From positions 1,860,001 to 1,924,000 of the forward strand of contig NZ_LT906455.1 in the NCBI RefSeq assembly GCF_900187115.1: 64,000 bases of DNA. The letters are read 5' to 3'. This DNA comes from Aliarcobacter butzleri. GTDB taxonomy: Bacteria > Campylobacterota > Campylobacteria > Campylobacterales > Arcobacteraceae. Shown one piece after another: positions 23,851-42,204 of this stretch (position 1 is the stretch's first letter; the number at the start of each line of letters is the position of its first letter). The notes beneath the pieces are model-generated. The model was given only the letters and a program-made list of their open reading frames with translations. It did not search any database and was not told the DNA's origin. Position numbers and translations under genes: made by a program.

Positions 23851-24234
23851 TTATAAAGTGGTTGCGAGTAAAAAAAATAAAGGATATGTAATTACATTAA
23901 AATATCTAATTATAGGAAACATTTTAATATTATAAGGAACAATATCTTCCATCTCTTTATTTTTTGATAGTCCTTTCATCAAAGAAAGTTTTATACTAAT
24001 ATCAAAAAATTTTAATATTAATATAGAACTCATAAAAAAACCAAAATTATTTAAATAAAAAGATAAAAATATTGTATAAAAAAATGAAGGATGCAAAATG
24101 AAATACAAAAAAACATTCTTTTTAAAAACTAAAAAGTTATTATCTAGTAAGCCATATAAAGAATCGGATTTTTGCCAATTTACTTCAAATAACTCAAAAG
24201 CAATAAAAATAATAAGTAAGTATAAATATTCCAT
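23851..24234 (-). CDS. Small integral membrane protein, unknown function
   Basis: 127 residues with four hydrophobic segments (about 2-14, 38-62, 66-82 and 105-127), separated by short charged loops such as KGLSKNKEMEDIVP. I do not recognise a domain. It starts 36 nt after the rpoC stop, on the same strand, with the rpoC hairpin in between, so it may receive some read-through from the rpoBC operon. Confidence 0.65.
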   Translation of the reverse strand: MEYLYLLIIFIAFELFEVNWQKSDSLYGLLDNNFLVFKKNVFLYFILHPSFFYTIFLSFYLNNFGFFMSSILILKFFDISIKLSLMKGLSKNKEMEDIVPYNIKMFPIIRYFNVITYPLFFLLATTL

Positions 24235-24248
24235 TTTATATTTAAAGC

Positions 24249-24269
24249 TAATAAGGCTAGAAAGCCTTA

Positions 24270-24272
<3 letters not shown>
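24249..24272 (-). terminator. Hairpin at the end of rpoC
   Basis: Perfect 10-bp stem TAATAAGGCT/AGCCTTATTA with a 4-nt loop, overlapping the rpoC stop codon. It lacks a T-run on the minus strand, so termination may be partial. Confidence 0.5.
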
Positions 24273-32967
<8,695 letters not shown>

Positions 32968-33013
32968 TTAAGTTTGCTTTTTTAGTATAAAGCACAAAAG
33001 CATCCATAAAGGA

Positions 33014-33089
33014 TAAGATTAAAATTCCCTTAAATTTTAATCTTAACCCTCAAAGATGCTAAACTATATGCAAGGATAAATCCCTGCAT
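33014..33089 (-). promoter_or_regulatory. Hairpins in the rplL-rpoB spacer (attenuator or processing site)
   Basis: Two stems: a perfect 13-bp AT-rich one (33014-33026 with 33033-33045), enclosed by AGCATC/GATGCT, and ATGCAAGGA with TCCCTGCAT (33068-33089). In other bacteria this spacer holds a partial terminator and RNase III site that lower rpoBC expression relative to ribosomal proteins; the same role is inferred. Confidence 0.5.
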
Positions 33090-33099
33090 AACAGTTAAA

Positions 33100-33471
33100 T
33101 TATTTTACTTCTACTTTCGCACCAGCAGCTTCTAATTGAGCTTTAAATGCTTCAGCGTCAGCTTTAGAGATTCCTTCTTTAATTGTTGAAGGAGTTTGCT
33201 CAGCAGCATCTTTAGCTTCTTTTAATCCTAAACCAGTGATTGCTCTGATTTCTTTAATTACGTTGATTTTTTTATCTCCTGAATCTACAATGATAACATC
33301 GAATTCAGTTTTTTCTTCAACAGCTTCAACAGCAGCTACAGCACCACCAGCAACTGCTACAGGTTGAGCAGATACACCAAATTTTTCTTCAAATTCTTTT
33401 ACTAATTCTGATAATTCTAATACTGATAAACCAGAGATAAATTCTAAAACATCTTCTTTAGAAACAGCCAT
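33100..33471 (-). CDS. rplL: Ribosomal protein L7/L12
   Basis: 123 residues: N-terminal dimerisation helices ([25 protein letters not shown]), an alanine-rich hinge ([15 protein letters not shown]) and the C-terminal factor-binding domain with [15 protein letters not shown]. It forms the stalk that recruits translation factors. It follows rplJ by 51 nt in the usual L10-L12 pair. Confidence 0.97.
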   Translation of the reverse strand: MAVSKEDVLEFISGLSVLELSELVKEFEEKFGVSAQPVAVAGGAVAAVEAVEEKTEFDVIIVDSGDKKINVIKEIRAITGLGLKEAKDAAEQTPSTIKEGISKADAEAFKAQLEAAGAKVEVK

Positions 33472-33522
33472 TTCATTTTCCTTTTTAATATATTTTTTTA
33501 ATTTTTATTTATTGCTTAATAA

Positions 33523-34011
33523 TTAAGCAGCCTCTTCTTCTTTTTTTCTTCTAAGAGCATCAAGACCAATAGTAAAGTTTCTAACTGGTCCCATCCATAC
33601 AGATGCAAGCATTCCAAGAAGTTCTTCTCTAGATGGTAATTTAGCAAATGCATTAACTTTAGATGCATCTGAAATTTGACCTTCAATGATTCCTGATTTA
33701 ATAGCAAATTTTTCTTTATTTGCAGATGCAAATTTATCAGCTACTTTACAAGCTGAAATTTGATCATCAGACCATAAGAAAATATTTGTTCCACTTAATT
33801 CGATATCTCCAAGTTCAGCATTTTTAACTGCAACTGTAACTAAAGTATTTTTAGCTACTTGAACTTTTGTATTATTAGCTTTTGCTTCTTTTCTTAAAGT
33901 TTCTAACTCTTTATGAGTAAGTCCTTTATAGTCACAAACAACAACTGCTAATGAACTTTTAAATTCTGCTGTTAAAAAATCAATAACTTGCGATTTTTCT
34001 TCTCTTGTCAT
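33523..34011 (-). CDS. rplJ: Ribosomal protein L10
   Basis: 162 residues with the expected opening (TREEKSQVIDFL), VVCDYKGLTHKELETLRKEAK and the C-terminal helix that binds L12 dimers. It anchors the stalk on 23S rRNA and, with L12, represses its own mRNA through the leader just upstream. It is preceded by a strong GGAGG. Confidence 0.97.
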   Translation of the reverse strand: MTREEKSQVIDFLTAEFKSSLAVVVCDYKGLTHKELETLRKEAKANNTKVQVAKNTLVTVAVKNAELGDIELSGTNIFLWSDDQISACKVADKFASANKEKFAIKSGIIEGQISDASKVNAFAKLPSREELLGMLASVWMGPVRNFTIGLDALRRKKEEEAA

Positions 34012-34027
34012 ATTTTCCTCCTTTCAA

Positions 34028-34092
34028 AACATCGACTTAGGCGGGACTTACAAGAAACGAGGAAAGTTTCTTACCAGCTGTCTTTAGTTTTA
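34028..34092 (-). ncRNA. Ribosomal L10 leader RNA
   Basis: Reading the minus strand, the leader has AAAGACAGCTGGTAAG, a small GAAAC hairpin, then AAGTCCCGCCTAAG, ending about 17 nt before the rplJ start. This matches the known L10 leader fold, with a kink-turn-like motif bound by L10-L12 for autoregulation. Confidence 0.7.
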
Positions 34093-34155
34093 TTTCAGTG
34101 CTTTGAATAACACTCAAAAATATTGATAAAATATCAACACATTTGAATATTAGAA

Positions 34156-34178
34156 AAGATAAGGAAAATCCTTATCTT
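34156..34178 (-). terminator. Hairpin at the end of rplA
   Basis: Perfect 9-bp stem AAGATAAGG/CCTTATCTT over the rplA stop codon. The T-run is weak, so it may be a partial terminator or a stability element between the L11-L1 and L10-L12 parts. Confidence 0.4.
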
Positions 34179-34870
34179 ATTTCCATTAATTCCATATTAT
34201 CTAAAATAATAGATGGGCTCATAGTTAAAGAAATCGCTGCATTAGTGATATATCTTCCTTTTGCAGTTGAAGGTTTTGCTTTGTTGATTGCAGCAACGAA
34301 TGCTTCAACATTTTCTTTAATAGCTTCAGCAGAAAAAGAAACTTTTCCAACAGCTGCTTGCATATTACCTTTTTTGTCAACTCTATATGTAACTTGTCCA
34401 CCTTTAGCGTCATTAACTGCTTTTGTAACGTCCATTGTAACAGTTCCAGTTTTAGGATTTGGCATTAAACCTTTTGGTCCTAAAATTCTTCCAACTTTAC
34501 CAACAATTCCCATACAATCAGGAGTTGCAATTAATACATCAAAGTTAATATTTCCTGCTTGAATAGCTTCAGCTAAATCATCATTTCCAACAACATCAGC
34601 ACCAGCTGCTTTTGCTTCATCTAATTTAACACCTTTTGCAAATACTGCAACTCTAACTGTTTTTCCAGTACCATTTGGAAGAACAACTGCACCTCTAATC
34701 ATTTGATCAGCATGTCTTGGATCTACGTTTAAGTTAAGAGCGATTTCAACACTCTCATCAAATTTAGCTGATTTTAAATCTCTTACAGTTGTACAAGCTT
34801 CAGCTAAAGAGTATTTTCTTTCTTCAACTTTTTCAGCTAACGCTTTATATCTTTTTGAAACTTTTGCCAT
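34172..34870 (-). CDS. rplA: Ribosomal protein L1
   Basis: 232 residues with [18 protein letters not shown] at the start, the two-domain L1 layout, and [14 protein letters not shown], the L1 signature, around residue 130. It binds 23S rRNA at the L1 stalk and commonly represses its own operon. It follows rplK by 75 nt. Confidence 0.97.
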   Translation of the reverse strand: MAKVSKRYKALAEKVEERKYSLAEACTTVRDLKSAKFDESVEIALNLNVDPRHADQMIRGAVVLPNGTGKTVRVAVFAKGVKLDEAKAAGADVVGNDDLAEAIQAGNINFDVLIATPDCMGIVGKVGRILGPKGLMPNPKTGTVTMDVTKAVNDAKGGQVTYRVDKKGNMQAAVGKVSFSAEAIKENVEAFVAAINKAKPSTAKGRYITNAAISLTMSPSIILDNMELMEIR

Positions 34871-34945
34871 TATTTTCTCCGCAATATTTTTATTTTGCTA
34901 CCGCCATTATAAAGTCCGGTGGTAAGACTTTCTTAAAACAGAATC

Positions 34946-35371
34946 TTATAATTCTGTTTCAATACCAATTGATCTAGCTGAACCAGCAACAATTTTTGCT
35001 GCAACTTCTCTATCATCTGTATTTAAATCTTTGATTTTCATATCAACGATTTCCATAATTTGTGCTTTTGATAATTTTCCAACTTTATTTTTAAGTGGAT
35101 TATCACTACCTTTTTTAACCCCAGAAATTTTTTTAATTAATTCTGTCATTGGTGGTTGTTTTAATTCGAAAGTAAAGCTTTTATCTGTATAAATTGTAAG
35201 AACAACAGGAATTCTATATCCCGCTTTATCTTTTGTTTTTTCATTAAATGCTTTACAAAATTCCATAATATTAACACCTCTTTGACCTAAAGCTGGTCCA
35301 ACTGGTGGTGATGGGTTCGCTGCACCTGCAGGTATTTGAAGTTTTAAAAACCCTTGTATTTTCTTAGCCAT
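34946..35371 (-). CDS. rplK: Ribosomal protein L11
   Basis: 141 residues. The N-terminal [34 protein letters not shown] is the L11 signature, and the C-terminal domain has the 23S-binding surface. It lies between nusG and rplA, its usual place, after a 94-nt spacer with a strong hairpin. Confidence 0.98.
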   Translation of the reverse strand: MAKKIQGFLKLQIPAGAANPSPPVGPALGQRGVNIMEFCKAFNEKTKDKAGYRIPVVLTIYTDKSFTFELKQPPMTELIKKISGVKKGSDNPLKNKVGKLSKAQIMEIVDMKIKDLNTDDREVAAKIVAGSARSIGIETEL

Positions 35372-35404
35372 GCTATTCCTTTAAAAAATATTTTAATGAT
35401 TAGA

Positions 35405-35449
35405 CATTAGGCAAGAAAACTATAAAGAAGCTAGTTTTTTTGCCTAATG
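35405..35449 (-). terminator. Long hairpin between nusG and rplK
   Basis: 18-bp stem (35405-35422 with 35432-35449), all Watson-Crick except one G-T, 9-nt loop. No T-run follows on the minus strand, so it may be a processing site or attenuator separating secE-nusG from the ribosomal genes. Confidence 0.5.
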
Positions 35450-35465
35450 CCTATATTAAAAAGAA

Positions 35466-35993
35466 TTATACTATTCTTTCAACTTGTGTATAAGAAATCT
35501 CAACAGGAGTATTTCTACCGAATATAGATACATTTAATTTCAAAATTCCAGAAACCATATCAAAATCTTCAACTAAACCGTTAAAGTTTGCGAATGCACC
35601 TTCATTTATTCTAACCATTTCCCCTGTATCAAAAGAAACTTTTGGTTTAGCAGCTGCTCTATTTTTAACTTTTTCTAAAATTAAATTAATATCTTTATCA
35701 GATAAAGCAGTTGGTTTTTTAGATTCGCCAATAAATCTTCCAACTTTTGGCATTGATTGAATTCTATGCCATAACCCAGTATCCAAATCGATTTTAGCAA
35801 ACGCATATGCTGGATATAAAGGTCTTTCAACAATAGTTTTTTTACCTTTTTTAATTTCAATTAAATCTTCTGTTGGCACTAAAACTTCTTGAATTCTATC
35901 ATCAGCCATCTCTTCAGCTAATTTAATTAAAGCTTTTTTTACAGACAACTCACTACCTGAATAAGTTTGTATTGCATACCATTTATGTGCCAT
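35466..35993 (-). CDS. nusG: Transcription elongation factor NusG
   Basis: 175 residues: NGN domain (KWYAIQTYSGSELSVKKAL; RPLYPAYAFAKID) and a C-terminal KOW domain (FDTGEMVRINEGAFANFNG). It holds RNA polymerase in the elongating state and links it to Rho or the ribosome. It follows secE by 9 nt. Confidence 0.97.
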   Translation of the reverse strand: MAHKWYAIQTYSGSELSVKKALIKLAEEMADDRIQEVLVPTEDLIEIKKGKKTIVERPLYPAYAFAKIDLDTGLWHRIQSMPKVGRFIGESKKPTALSDKDINLILEKVKNRAAAKPKVSFDTGEMVRINEGAFANFNGLVEDFDMVSGILKLNVSIFGRNTPVEISYTQVERIV

Positions 35994-36002
35994 TTTATAC
36001 CC

Positions 36003-36185
36003 TTAATTTATAATAGAAGATAAGCTTATTGACATTATTCCATCAATCAAAGCTAAAAATAGAGATATTACTGTTACTACAATAAAAACAGATATATAAG
36101 CTGTTCTAATTTGTTCTTTTATAGGAAAAATTACTTTTGATAATTCTGACTTTACACTAGAATAATAATTTTTTAATTTATTCAC
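36003..36185 (-). CDS. secE: Preprotein translocase subunit SecE
   Basis: 60 residues, the short single-helix form: an amphipathic helix (YYSSVKSELSKVIFP) followed by one membrane helix (AYISVFIVVTVISLFLALIDGIM). It is an essential part of the SecYEG channel. It stands before nusG, as in most bacteria. Confidence 0.95.
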   Translation of the reverse strand: MNKLKNYYSSVKSELSKVIFPIKEQIRTAYISVFIVVTVISLFLALIDGIMSISLSSIIN

Positions 36186-36263
36186 AGTTAACTCCGATTT
36201 TAATTACTATATAGATTTTAAATTCTTTTTAAAAAAGTCTCAACTTCTTTAAGAAAAATTTAG

Positions 36264-36339
36264 TGGCAGGCCAGGGGGGATTCGAACCCACAACCATCGG
36301 ATTTGGAATCCGGCGCTCTACCATTGGAGCTACTGACCT
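36264..36339 (-). tRNA. tRNA-Trp(CCA)
   Basis: Cloverleaf with acceptor AGGTCAG/CTGGCCT, anticodon loop TTCCAAA, discriminator G and encoded CCA. It lies between rpmG and secE, the usual position in this cluster. Confidence 0.93.
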
Positions 36340-36379
36340 AATTTGGACTTGTAAAATTACAAGTCCAAGAAAAGTTGTC

Positions 36380-36550
36380 TTAAGATTTTAACTTAACTTC
36401 TTTATGAGTAGTATGTTTTTTTAATCTTGGACAATATTTTTTAACTTCAAACTTTTCAGTGTGAGTTTTTGGATTTTTCCAAGTAGTGTAGTTAATATCT
36501 CCACTTTCTTGGCATTTTAATCCTATTTTAATTCTTACTGCATTTGCCAT
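36380..36550 (-). CDS. rpmG: Ribosomal protein L33
   Basis: 56 residues ([20 protein letters not shown] at the start; [23 protein letters not shown] at the end). The L33 fold and position between tuf and tRNA-Trp are clear. The zinc-binding CxxC pairs are each reduced to a single Cys (CQES, CPRL), so this is a zinc-free or weak-zinc form. It is too short to stand out by length alone. Confidence 0.95.
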   Translation of the reverse strand: MANAVRIKIGLKCQESGDINYTTWKNPKTHTEKFEVKKYCPRLKKHTTHKEVKLKS

Positions 36551-36562
36551 AAACAATCCTTA

Positions 36563-37771
36563 TTATGCGATAATTTCAGCAACAACTCCAGCACCTACAG
36601 TTCTACCACCTTCTCTAATAGCAAATTTAGTACCTTTGTCTAGAGCAATTGGAGCAACTAATTCAACTGTCATTTCTACGTTATCACCTGGCATAACCAT
36701 TTCAGTACCTTCTGGTAAAGTACAAGAACCTGTTACGTCTGTTGTTCTTACATAAAACTGTGGTCTATATCCTGAGAAGAATGGAGTATGTCTTCCACCT
36801 TCCTCTTTAGAAAGGATATACACTTCGCATCTAAATTTAGTATGTGGAGTAATTGTACCTGGTTTAACTAATACTTGTCCTCTTTCAACATCTTCTTTTT
36901 TGATACCTCTTAAAAGAATACCGCAGTTATCTCCAGCTTGTCCTTGATCCATTTCTTTTCTGAACATTTCAACACCAGTAACTGTTGTTTTTCTAGTATC
37001 TCCAAATCCAACGATTTCGATCTCTTCACCAACTTTAATTGTACCTTTTTCAATTCTTCCAGTAACAACTGTTCCTCTTCCTGAGATAGAGAATACGTCT
37101 TCAACTGGCATTAAGAATGCTTGATCGATATCTCTTTCTGGAGTTGGAATATATTCATCAACTGCGTCCATTAAAGCAACGATTTTTTCTCCCCAAGGAC
37201 CAACAGCACCAGCTTTAGCTTCTTCTAACGCTTGGAATGCAGAACCAGCAATAATTGGAGTATCATCACCTGGGAAATCGTAAGTAGATAATAATTCTCT
37301 AATTTCCATTTCAACAAGTTCTAACATCTCTTCTTTATCTTGAGGATCTAATTGATCTTCTTTGTTCATAAATACAACGATGTATGGAACACCAACTTGT
37401 TTTGATAATAAGATGTGCTCTCTTGTTTGTGCCATAGGTCCATCAGTTGAAGCGATAACTAAGATAGCTCCGTCCATTTGAGCAGCACCAGTAATCATGT
37501 TTTTAACATAATCCGCGTGTCCTGGACAATCTACGTGAGCATAGTGTCTTTTTGCAGTTTCGTACTCAATGTGAGAAGTAGCAATTGTAATACCTCTTTC
37601 TCTTTCTTCTGGAGCGTTATCGATTTGATCATAATCTTTCATCTCTCCACCATATTTAACTGCAAGAACCGCAGAAATAGCAGCTGTTAAAGTAGTTTTA
37701 CCGTGGTCAACGTGACCGATTGTACCAATATTAACGTGTGGCTTATTTCTTGAAAACTTTTCTTTTGCCAT
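36563..37771 (-). CDS. tuf: Elongation factor Tu
   Basis: 402 residues with G1 [11 protein letters not shown]2 RGITIATS, G3 DCPGHADY, G4 NKED and G5 GSA, followed by the two beta-barrel domains. It delivers aminoacyl-tRNA to the ribosome. A structured leader and a -10 box lie upstream; rpmG follows by 12 nt. Codon use is strongly biased, as for highly expressed genes. Confidence 0.99.
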   Translation of the reverse strand: MAKEKFSRNKPHVNIGTIGHVDHGKTTLTAAISAVLAVKYGGEMKDYDQIDNAPEERERGITIATSHIEYETAKRHYAHVDCPGHADYVKNMITGAAQMDGAILVIASTDGPMAQTREHILLSKQVGVPYIVVFMNKEDQLDPQDKEEMLELVEMEIRELLSTYDFPGDDTPIIAGSAFQALEEAKAGAVGPWGEKIVALMDAVDEYIPTPERDIDQAFLMPVEDVFSISGRGTVVTGRIEKGTIKVGEEIEIVGFGDTRKTTVTGVEMFRKEMDQGQAGDNCGILLRGIKKEDVERGQVLVKPGTITPHTKFRCEVYILSKEEGGRHTPFFSGYRPQFYVRTTDVTGSCTLPEGTEMVMPGDNVEMTVELVAPIALDKGTKFAIREGGRTVGAGVVAEIIA

Positions 37772-37805
37772 AGGAAATCTCCTTCTAAAATTTTTTGCTT
37801 AATTG

Positions 37806-37847
37806 CCCTCTGAGTAGATAAGCCCAAAGGCTTCTCTATTCAGAGGG
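37806..37847 (-). promoter_or_regulatory. Structured 5' leader of tuf
   Basis: A long imperfect hairpin: CCCTCTGA (37806-37813) with TCAGAGGG (37840-37847), and an inner TAGA-AAGCC/GGCTT-TCTA stem. No T-run follows, so it is not a plain terminator. It may protect the mRNA or regulate tuf translation. Confidence 0.5.
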
Positions 37848-37879
37848 GATTGTGTTTTATACACAAAATTGTGTTGCGT

Positions 37880-37885
37880 ATTATA
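37880..37885 (-). promoter_or_regulatory. -10 box upstream of tuf
   Basis: TATAAT on the minus strand about 110 bp before the tuf start, with a T-rich upstream region in place of a clear -35, as is usual in Campylobacterota. Confidence 0.5.
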
Positions 37886-37980
37886 TAATAAAAATACTAA
37901 AAATAACTTTAATGGGAGTAAATTAATAAAAGAGTTATAAAAAGTTGTGCTTATAACTCAGCTCCCAGTAATCAATAAAA

Positions 37981-38057
37981 TGGAGCGGGAGACGAGACTC
38001 GAACTCGCGACAGTCTGCTTGGAAGGCAGAAGCTCTAGCCAACTGAGCTACTCCCGC
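37981..38057 (-). tRNA. tRNA-Gly(TCC), second copy
   Basis: Base-for-base the same as 16211-16287 but on the opposite strand. First of four tRNAs upstream of tuf. Confidence 0.95.
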
Positions 38058-38066
38058 AACATTGCG

Positions 38067-38151
38067 TGGTGGTGAGAGAAGGATTCGAACCTTCGAAGCC
38101 GTAGGCGGCGGATTTACAGTCCGCAGGATTTGACCACTCTCCAACCTCACC
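38067..38151 (-). tRNA. tRNA-Tyr(GTA)
   Basis: 85 nt with the long variable arm typical of bacterial tRNA-Tyr, anticodon GTA in CTGTAAA, acceptor GGTGAGG and encoded CCA. Confidence 0.94.
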
Positions 38152-38208
38152 GTTAAAAAAATTATTGTTCTGGTCAAGCGCTGCTCATTTAGATTACGCA
38201 CGACAAAA

Positions 38209-38285
38209 TGGAGCTGGTGAAGGGAGTCGAACCCCCGACCTGCTGATTACAAATCAGCTGCTCTAGCCAACTGAGCTACACCAGC
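38209..38285 (-). tRNA. tRNA-Thr(TGT), second copy
   Basis: Identical to 22209-22285 on the other strand; acceptor GCTGGTG, anticodon TGT, encoded CCA. Confidence 0.95.
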
Positions 38286-38296
38286 GCCAAATAAAA

Positions 38297-38372
38297 TGGT
38301 GGTTCGAGACAGAATCGAACTGTCGACACAAGGATTTTCAATCCTTTGCTCTACCGACTGAGCTATCGAACC
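38297..38372 (-). tRNA. tRNA-Phe(GAA)
   Basis: Acceptor GGTTCGA/TCGAACC, anticodon loop TTGAAAA, encoded CCA. Outermost of the four tRNAs before tuf. Confidence 0.93.
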
Positions 38373-38409
38373 AATGCCAAATTGGAGTGAGATTATACAT
38401 CTTAATATA

Positions 38410-39588
38410 TTAATCTAAACTTAAATTATGCACTTTATTTTTGAATTCATCTCCTCTATGAGCATAAGACTTAAATTGGTCCAAAGAAGCAGCTGCAGGA
38501 GATAAAATTGCAATACTATCTTGATTCATATTTTCACTAATTTTTTCAACTGCTATATTTAAAAAATCACACTTAAACACATTTATAGAAAATTCTTCGC
38601 AATATTGCGAAATTCTATTTGCATTTGTTCCAATAGCATAAACTGTAATATCTAAATTTTTTATATTTTCAAATAATGGAACTAAATTTGCACCTTTATC
38701 ATCTCCGCCTAATATAATATGAATATTACTTTTTTGATAAGGAATTAATGCTTTTATTGTTGCATCAACGTTTGTAGCTTTACTATCATCAATCCATAAT
38801 CTATTTTTTTTATCATAAAATTCTTCAACTTTATGTTTATCAATAATAAATTCATTTATCAAATCATAGTTAATTTCATCAAAAATTATTTTACTTGTAC
38901 ATAATGATAAAATCGAATCTAATAAAAATGGTTCTTTAAATTTAATTTTTGATTTATCAATATTAAAAAATTCACATAAATCATCACTATCATTATATGT
39001 GATTACAAAAGCCTTTGTTTTTACATCTTTAAATTCATTTGGAATTATTGCTATATCATTTTCATTCATTAATTCTAAAGGTTTTAATTTTGCTTTTTTA
39101 TATTCTTCAAAACTTCCATGCCAAGTTATATGATCTTCTGTAATCGGAAGTAATATATAAATGTTTGGTTTTGCTTTATATGTATAATGTAAAGTAAATG
39201 ATGAAGTTTCTAAAATCCAAATTTTTTTATTTTCATCTAAGTAACTTAAAGGAACACCAATATTTCCACCATAGATTGAATCATATTTTTCTAATAAATG
39301 TTGACACATTTGTGTTGTCGTAGTTTTTCCATTTGTTCCTGATATCCAAATAGAAAAAGGCATAATGTCCTCAAATAAATCATAATCACTAATAAGATTC
39401 TTTGAATTTGAAATCATTTGATTGTAAGGAGGAATTCCAGGACTTACAACTGTTAATTCATCTGAATTTTTATCATATGAATTAAAATCGCTATCATCAT
39501 AAAGTGTTGCATTTGGGAATTTATCTTTTAATGCAAGAGAAGTAACACCTTTTCCTAAAACTCTAATTTTTCTATTATCTATTTTCAT
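38410..39588 (-). CDS. murD: UDP-N-acetylmuramoylalanine-D-glutamate ligase
   Basis: 392 residues. A Rossmann-type N-terminal domain (GKGVTSLALKD), the Mur ligase ATP loop WISGTNGKTTTTQM near residue 85, and the C-terminal NRLWIDDSKATN segment typical of MurD. It adds D-Glu to UDP-MurNAc-L-Ala in the cytoplasm. It follows mraY by 9 nt. Slightly shorter than the E. coli enzyme (438), as in relatives. Confidence 0.94.
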   Translation of the reverse strand: MKIDNRKIRVLGKGVTSLALKDKFPNATLYDDSDFNSYDKNSDELTVVSPGIPPYNQMISNSKNLISDYDLFEDIMPFSIWISGTNGKTTTTQMCQHLLEKYDSIYGGNIGVPLSYLDENKKIWILETSSFTLHYTYKAKPNIYILLPITEDHITWHGSFEEYKKAKLKPLELMNENDIAIIPNEFKDVKTKAFVITYNDSDDLCEFFNIDKSKIKFKEPFLLDSILSLCTSKIIFDEINYDLINEFIIDKHKVEEFYDKKNRLWIDDSKATNVDATIKALIPYQKSNIHIILGGDDKGANLVPLFENIKNLDITVYAIGTNANRISQYCEEFSINVFKCDFLNIAVEKISENMNQDSIAILSPAAASLDQFKSYAHRGDEFKNKVHNLSLD

Positions 39589-39597
39589 AATTTTTCT

Positions 39598-40659
39598 TTA
39601 TCTGATTTTTAAACTTAACAATGCAATTAAGTTTGACATAAATGCAATAATCCAAAACCTTACAATAATTTTGTTTTCTTTCCAACCTTTTTGCTCAAAG
39701 TGATGATGAATTGGTGCCATTAAAAAAACTCTTTTTTGTCTTAATTTATATGAACCAACTTGTAAAATAACAGAAACTGTTTCCCAAACAAAAATAAACC
39801 CAATTGCAAGTAATAAAATCTCAGATTTTGCAACTATTGCTAAATATCCCATAAATGCACCAAGAGGTAAAGAACCAGAATCTCCCATAAAAACTTCAGC
39901 AGGATGAGAATTAAACCATAAAAAAGCAATTAAAGCACCGCAAATTGCACTTCCCATAATAGCTAATTCACCAGCAATTTGAATATTTGGAAATAATAAA
40001 TAGTTTGCAAAAACAGCATGACCAACAACATAAACTAATATTGACAAAGTAGAAAATGCTAAAATTGATGGCACAGTTGCTAGTCCATCTAATCCATCTG
40101 TTAAATTAACTGCATTAGAAGATCCAACAATTACAAACATCCAAAATACTATCCCAAAAACTCCCATTTCAAATAATGGAAACTTATAAAATGGTGTAAA
40201 AAGTTCAGTAGAATGACCGTATAAAAAAAGAATCCCAGCTATTGAAGCAGCACATAAAAACTGAAATATTAATTTCATTCTAGGAGTTAAACCTGCACTA
40301 TTTTTCTCTTTTGATATTTTTGAGTAATCATCTTGAATTCCGATTAATGAAAAAAGAGCAAGAGTTAAAATTCCACCAACTATATAAAAATTATTAAGTT
40401 TGGCAGTTAAAACAGTAGCAATAATTGTAGAAAATATGAAAACAACTCCCCCCATAGTAGGAGTTCCAGCTTTTATTTTATGATTTTCAGGAGCTAATTC
40501 ATAAATCGGTTGAGAAGCTTTTTTGGCTCTTGCCCACCTAATAAATTTAGGCATCAAATACATAGTTAAAACAAATGCTATAAAAAAACTGATTCCTGCA
40601 CGAACAGAAATATACTGTAAGATGTTGATTTCTAGGTGTCTATAAAGCCAATAAAACAA
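39598..40659 (-). CDS. mraY: Phospho-MurNAc-pentapeptide transferase
   Basis: 353 residues with about ten membrane helices. The signature [25 protein letters not shown] and the C-terminal [12 protein letters not shown] are all present. It transfers phospho-MurNAc-pentapeptide to undecaprenyl phosphate, making lipid I. Forms an operon with murD, and is divergent from gpmI. Confidence 0.97.
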   Translation of the reverse strand: MFYWLYRHLEINILQYISVRAGISFFIAFVLTMYLMPKFIRWARAKKASQPIYELAPENHKIKAGTPTMGGVVFIFSTIIATVLTAKLNNFYIVGGILTLALFSLIGIQDDYSKISKEKNSAGLTPRMKLIFQFLCAASIAGILFLYGHSTELFTPFYKFPLFEMGVFGIVFWMFVIVGSSNAVNLTDGLDGLATVPSILAFSTLSILVYVVGHAVFANYLLFPNIQIAGELAIMGSAICGALIAFLWFNSHPAEVFMGDSGSLPLGAFMGYLAIVAKSEILLLAIGFIFVWETVSVILQVGSYKLRQKRVFLMAPIHHHFEQKGWKENKIIVRFWIIAFMSNLIALLSLKIR

Positions 40660-40728
40660 AATTAAACCTTGATTTTGATATAATAGGCGCGATTATAATA
40701 TATTATACTTTTTAAAAGGTTTAAATAA

Positions 40729-42204
40729 ATGAGTAATAAAACACTACTTATAATAACAGATGGAATAGGACATAACTCTTCAAATAAGAATAATGCCTTT
40801 TATACAGCAAAAAAACCAACTTATGATTATCTATTTGAAAATGTACCATATTCATTAATTCATACTTATGGAGAATATGTTGGATTACCTGATATGCAAA
40901 TGGGTAATAGTGAAGTAGGACATATGACAATAGGAAGTGGAAGAGTTTTATATCAAGATCTAGTAAAAATACATCTTGCAATAAAAAATGATACATTAAA
41001 AGATAATGAAGTTTTAAAAAATACAATTTCAAAATCAAATAATATTCATCTTTTAGGACTTGCTAGCGATGGTGGTGTTCACTCTCACATAAATCATATT
41101 ATTGCAATGGCAAAAATAGCAAAAAACATGGGCAAAAAAGTTTTTATTCATATTATCACTGATGGAAGAGATGTTGCACCAAATTGTGCAAAAACTTATA
41201 TAAATCAGATTTTAGAAATTTGTGATGAAGATATAAAAATCGCTACAATTTCTGGAAGATATTACGCTATGGATAGAGATAATAGATGGGATAGAGTAAA
41301 AAAAGCTTATGATTCAATAACTTTTGCAAATCCAAAAACTCAAGATGATATTTTATCTTATATTGAAACTTCATATAAAAATGAAATTTTTGATGAATTT
41401 ATCGAACCAACTTCTTTTGAAGGATATAATGGAATAGAAAAAAATGATGGAATAATCTTCTGTAACTTTAGAAGTGATAGAATGAGAGAGATCTCTAGTG
41501 TTTTTGCAAAAGCTGATTTTAATGAATTTGATACTTTTAAAGGTAGTTTAAATTTTGCTTCTATGACACAATATGATAAAAATGTATTTATTCCTGTACT
41601 TTTCCCTAAAGATAATCCAAAAAATACTTTAGCAGAAGTTATTTCAAATGCAGGACTTTCTCAACTTCACACAGCTGAAACTGAAAAATATGCTCATGTT
41701 ACATTTTTCTTTAATGGAGGAGTTGAAGAACCTGTTTTAAATGAATCAAGAGTTTTAATTCCTTCTCCTCAAGTTGCAACTTATGACTTAAAACCTGAAA
41801 TGTCAGCTCCTGAAGTTGGAAGTGCTGTAAGAACTGCTATGAATAACAACATAGATTTTATAGTTGTAAATTTTGCAAATGGTGATATGGTTGGGCACAC
41901 AGGAGTTTTTGAAGCTGCAGTTAAAGCAGTTGAAGCAGTTGATTTTGAATTAGGTCAAATTTTTGAATTAGCAAAAAAACAAAATTACAATATTATTTTA
42001 ACATCAGACCATGGAAATTGTGAAATGATGAAAGATGATGAAGGAAATATCTTAACAAATCATACAGTTGGAGATGTTTATTGTTTTGTTTATTCACCAA
42101 AAGTAAAAGAAGTAAAAACTGGAAGTTTAAATAATATTGCTCCAACAGTTTTAAAACTTATGAATTTAGAGATTCCAAAAGAGATGGATGAACCTTTAAT
42201 ATAA
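40729..42204 (+). CDS. gpmI: 2,3-bisphosphoglycerate-independent phosphoglycerate mutase
   Basis: 491 residues of the alkaline-phosphatase superfamily: metal Asp in LIITDGIG, the phosphoserine S61 in [21 protein letters not shown] and the late DHGNCE metal site. It interconverts 3- and 2-phosphoglycerate. The stop overlaps the start of the ABC ATPase gene (TAATG). Confidence 0.96.
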   Translation: MSNKTLLIITDGIGHNSSNKNNAFYTAKKPTYDYLFENVPYSLIHTYGEYVGLPDMQMGNSEVGHMTIGSGRVLYQDLVKIHLAIKNDTLKDNEVLKNTISKSNNIHLLGLASDGGVHSHINHIIAMAKIAKNMGKKVFIHIITDGRDVAPNCAKTYINQILEICDEDIKIATISGRYYAMDRDNRWDRVKKAYDSITFANPKTQDDILSYIETSYKNEIFDEFIEPTSFEGYNGIEKNDGIIFCNFRSDRMREISSVFAKADFNEFDTFKGSLNFASMTQYDKNVFIPVLFPKDNPKNTLAEVISNAGLSQLHTAETEKYAHVTFFFNGGVEEPVLNESRVLIPSPQVATYDLKPEMSAPEVGSAVRTAMNNNIDFIVVNFANGDMVGHTGVFEAAVKAVEAVDFELGQIFELAKKQNYNIILTSDHGNCEMMKDDEGNILTNHTVGDVYCFVYSPKVKEVKTGSLNNIAPTVLKLMNLEIPKEMDEPLI

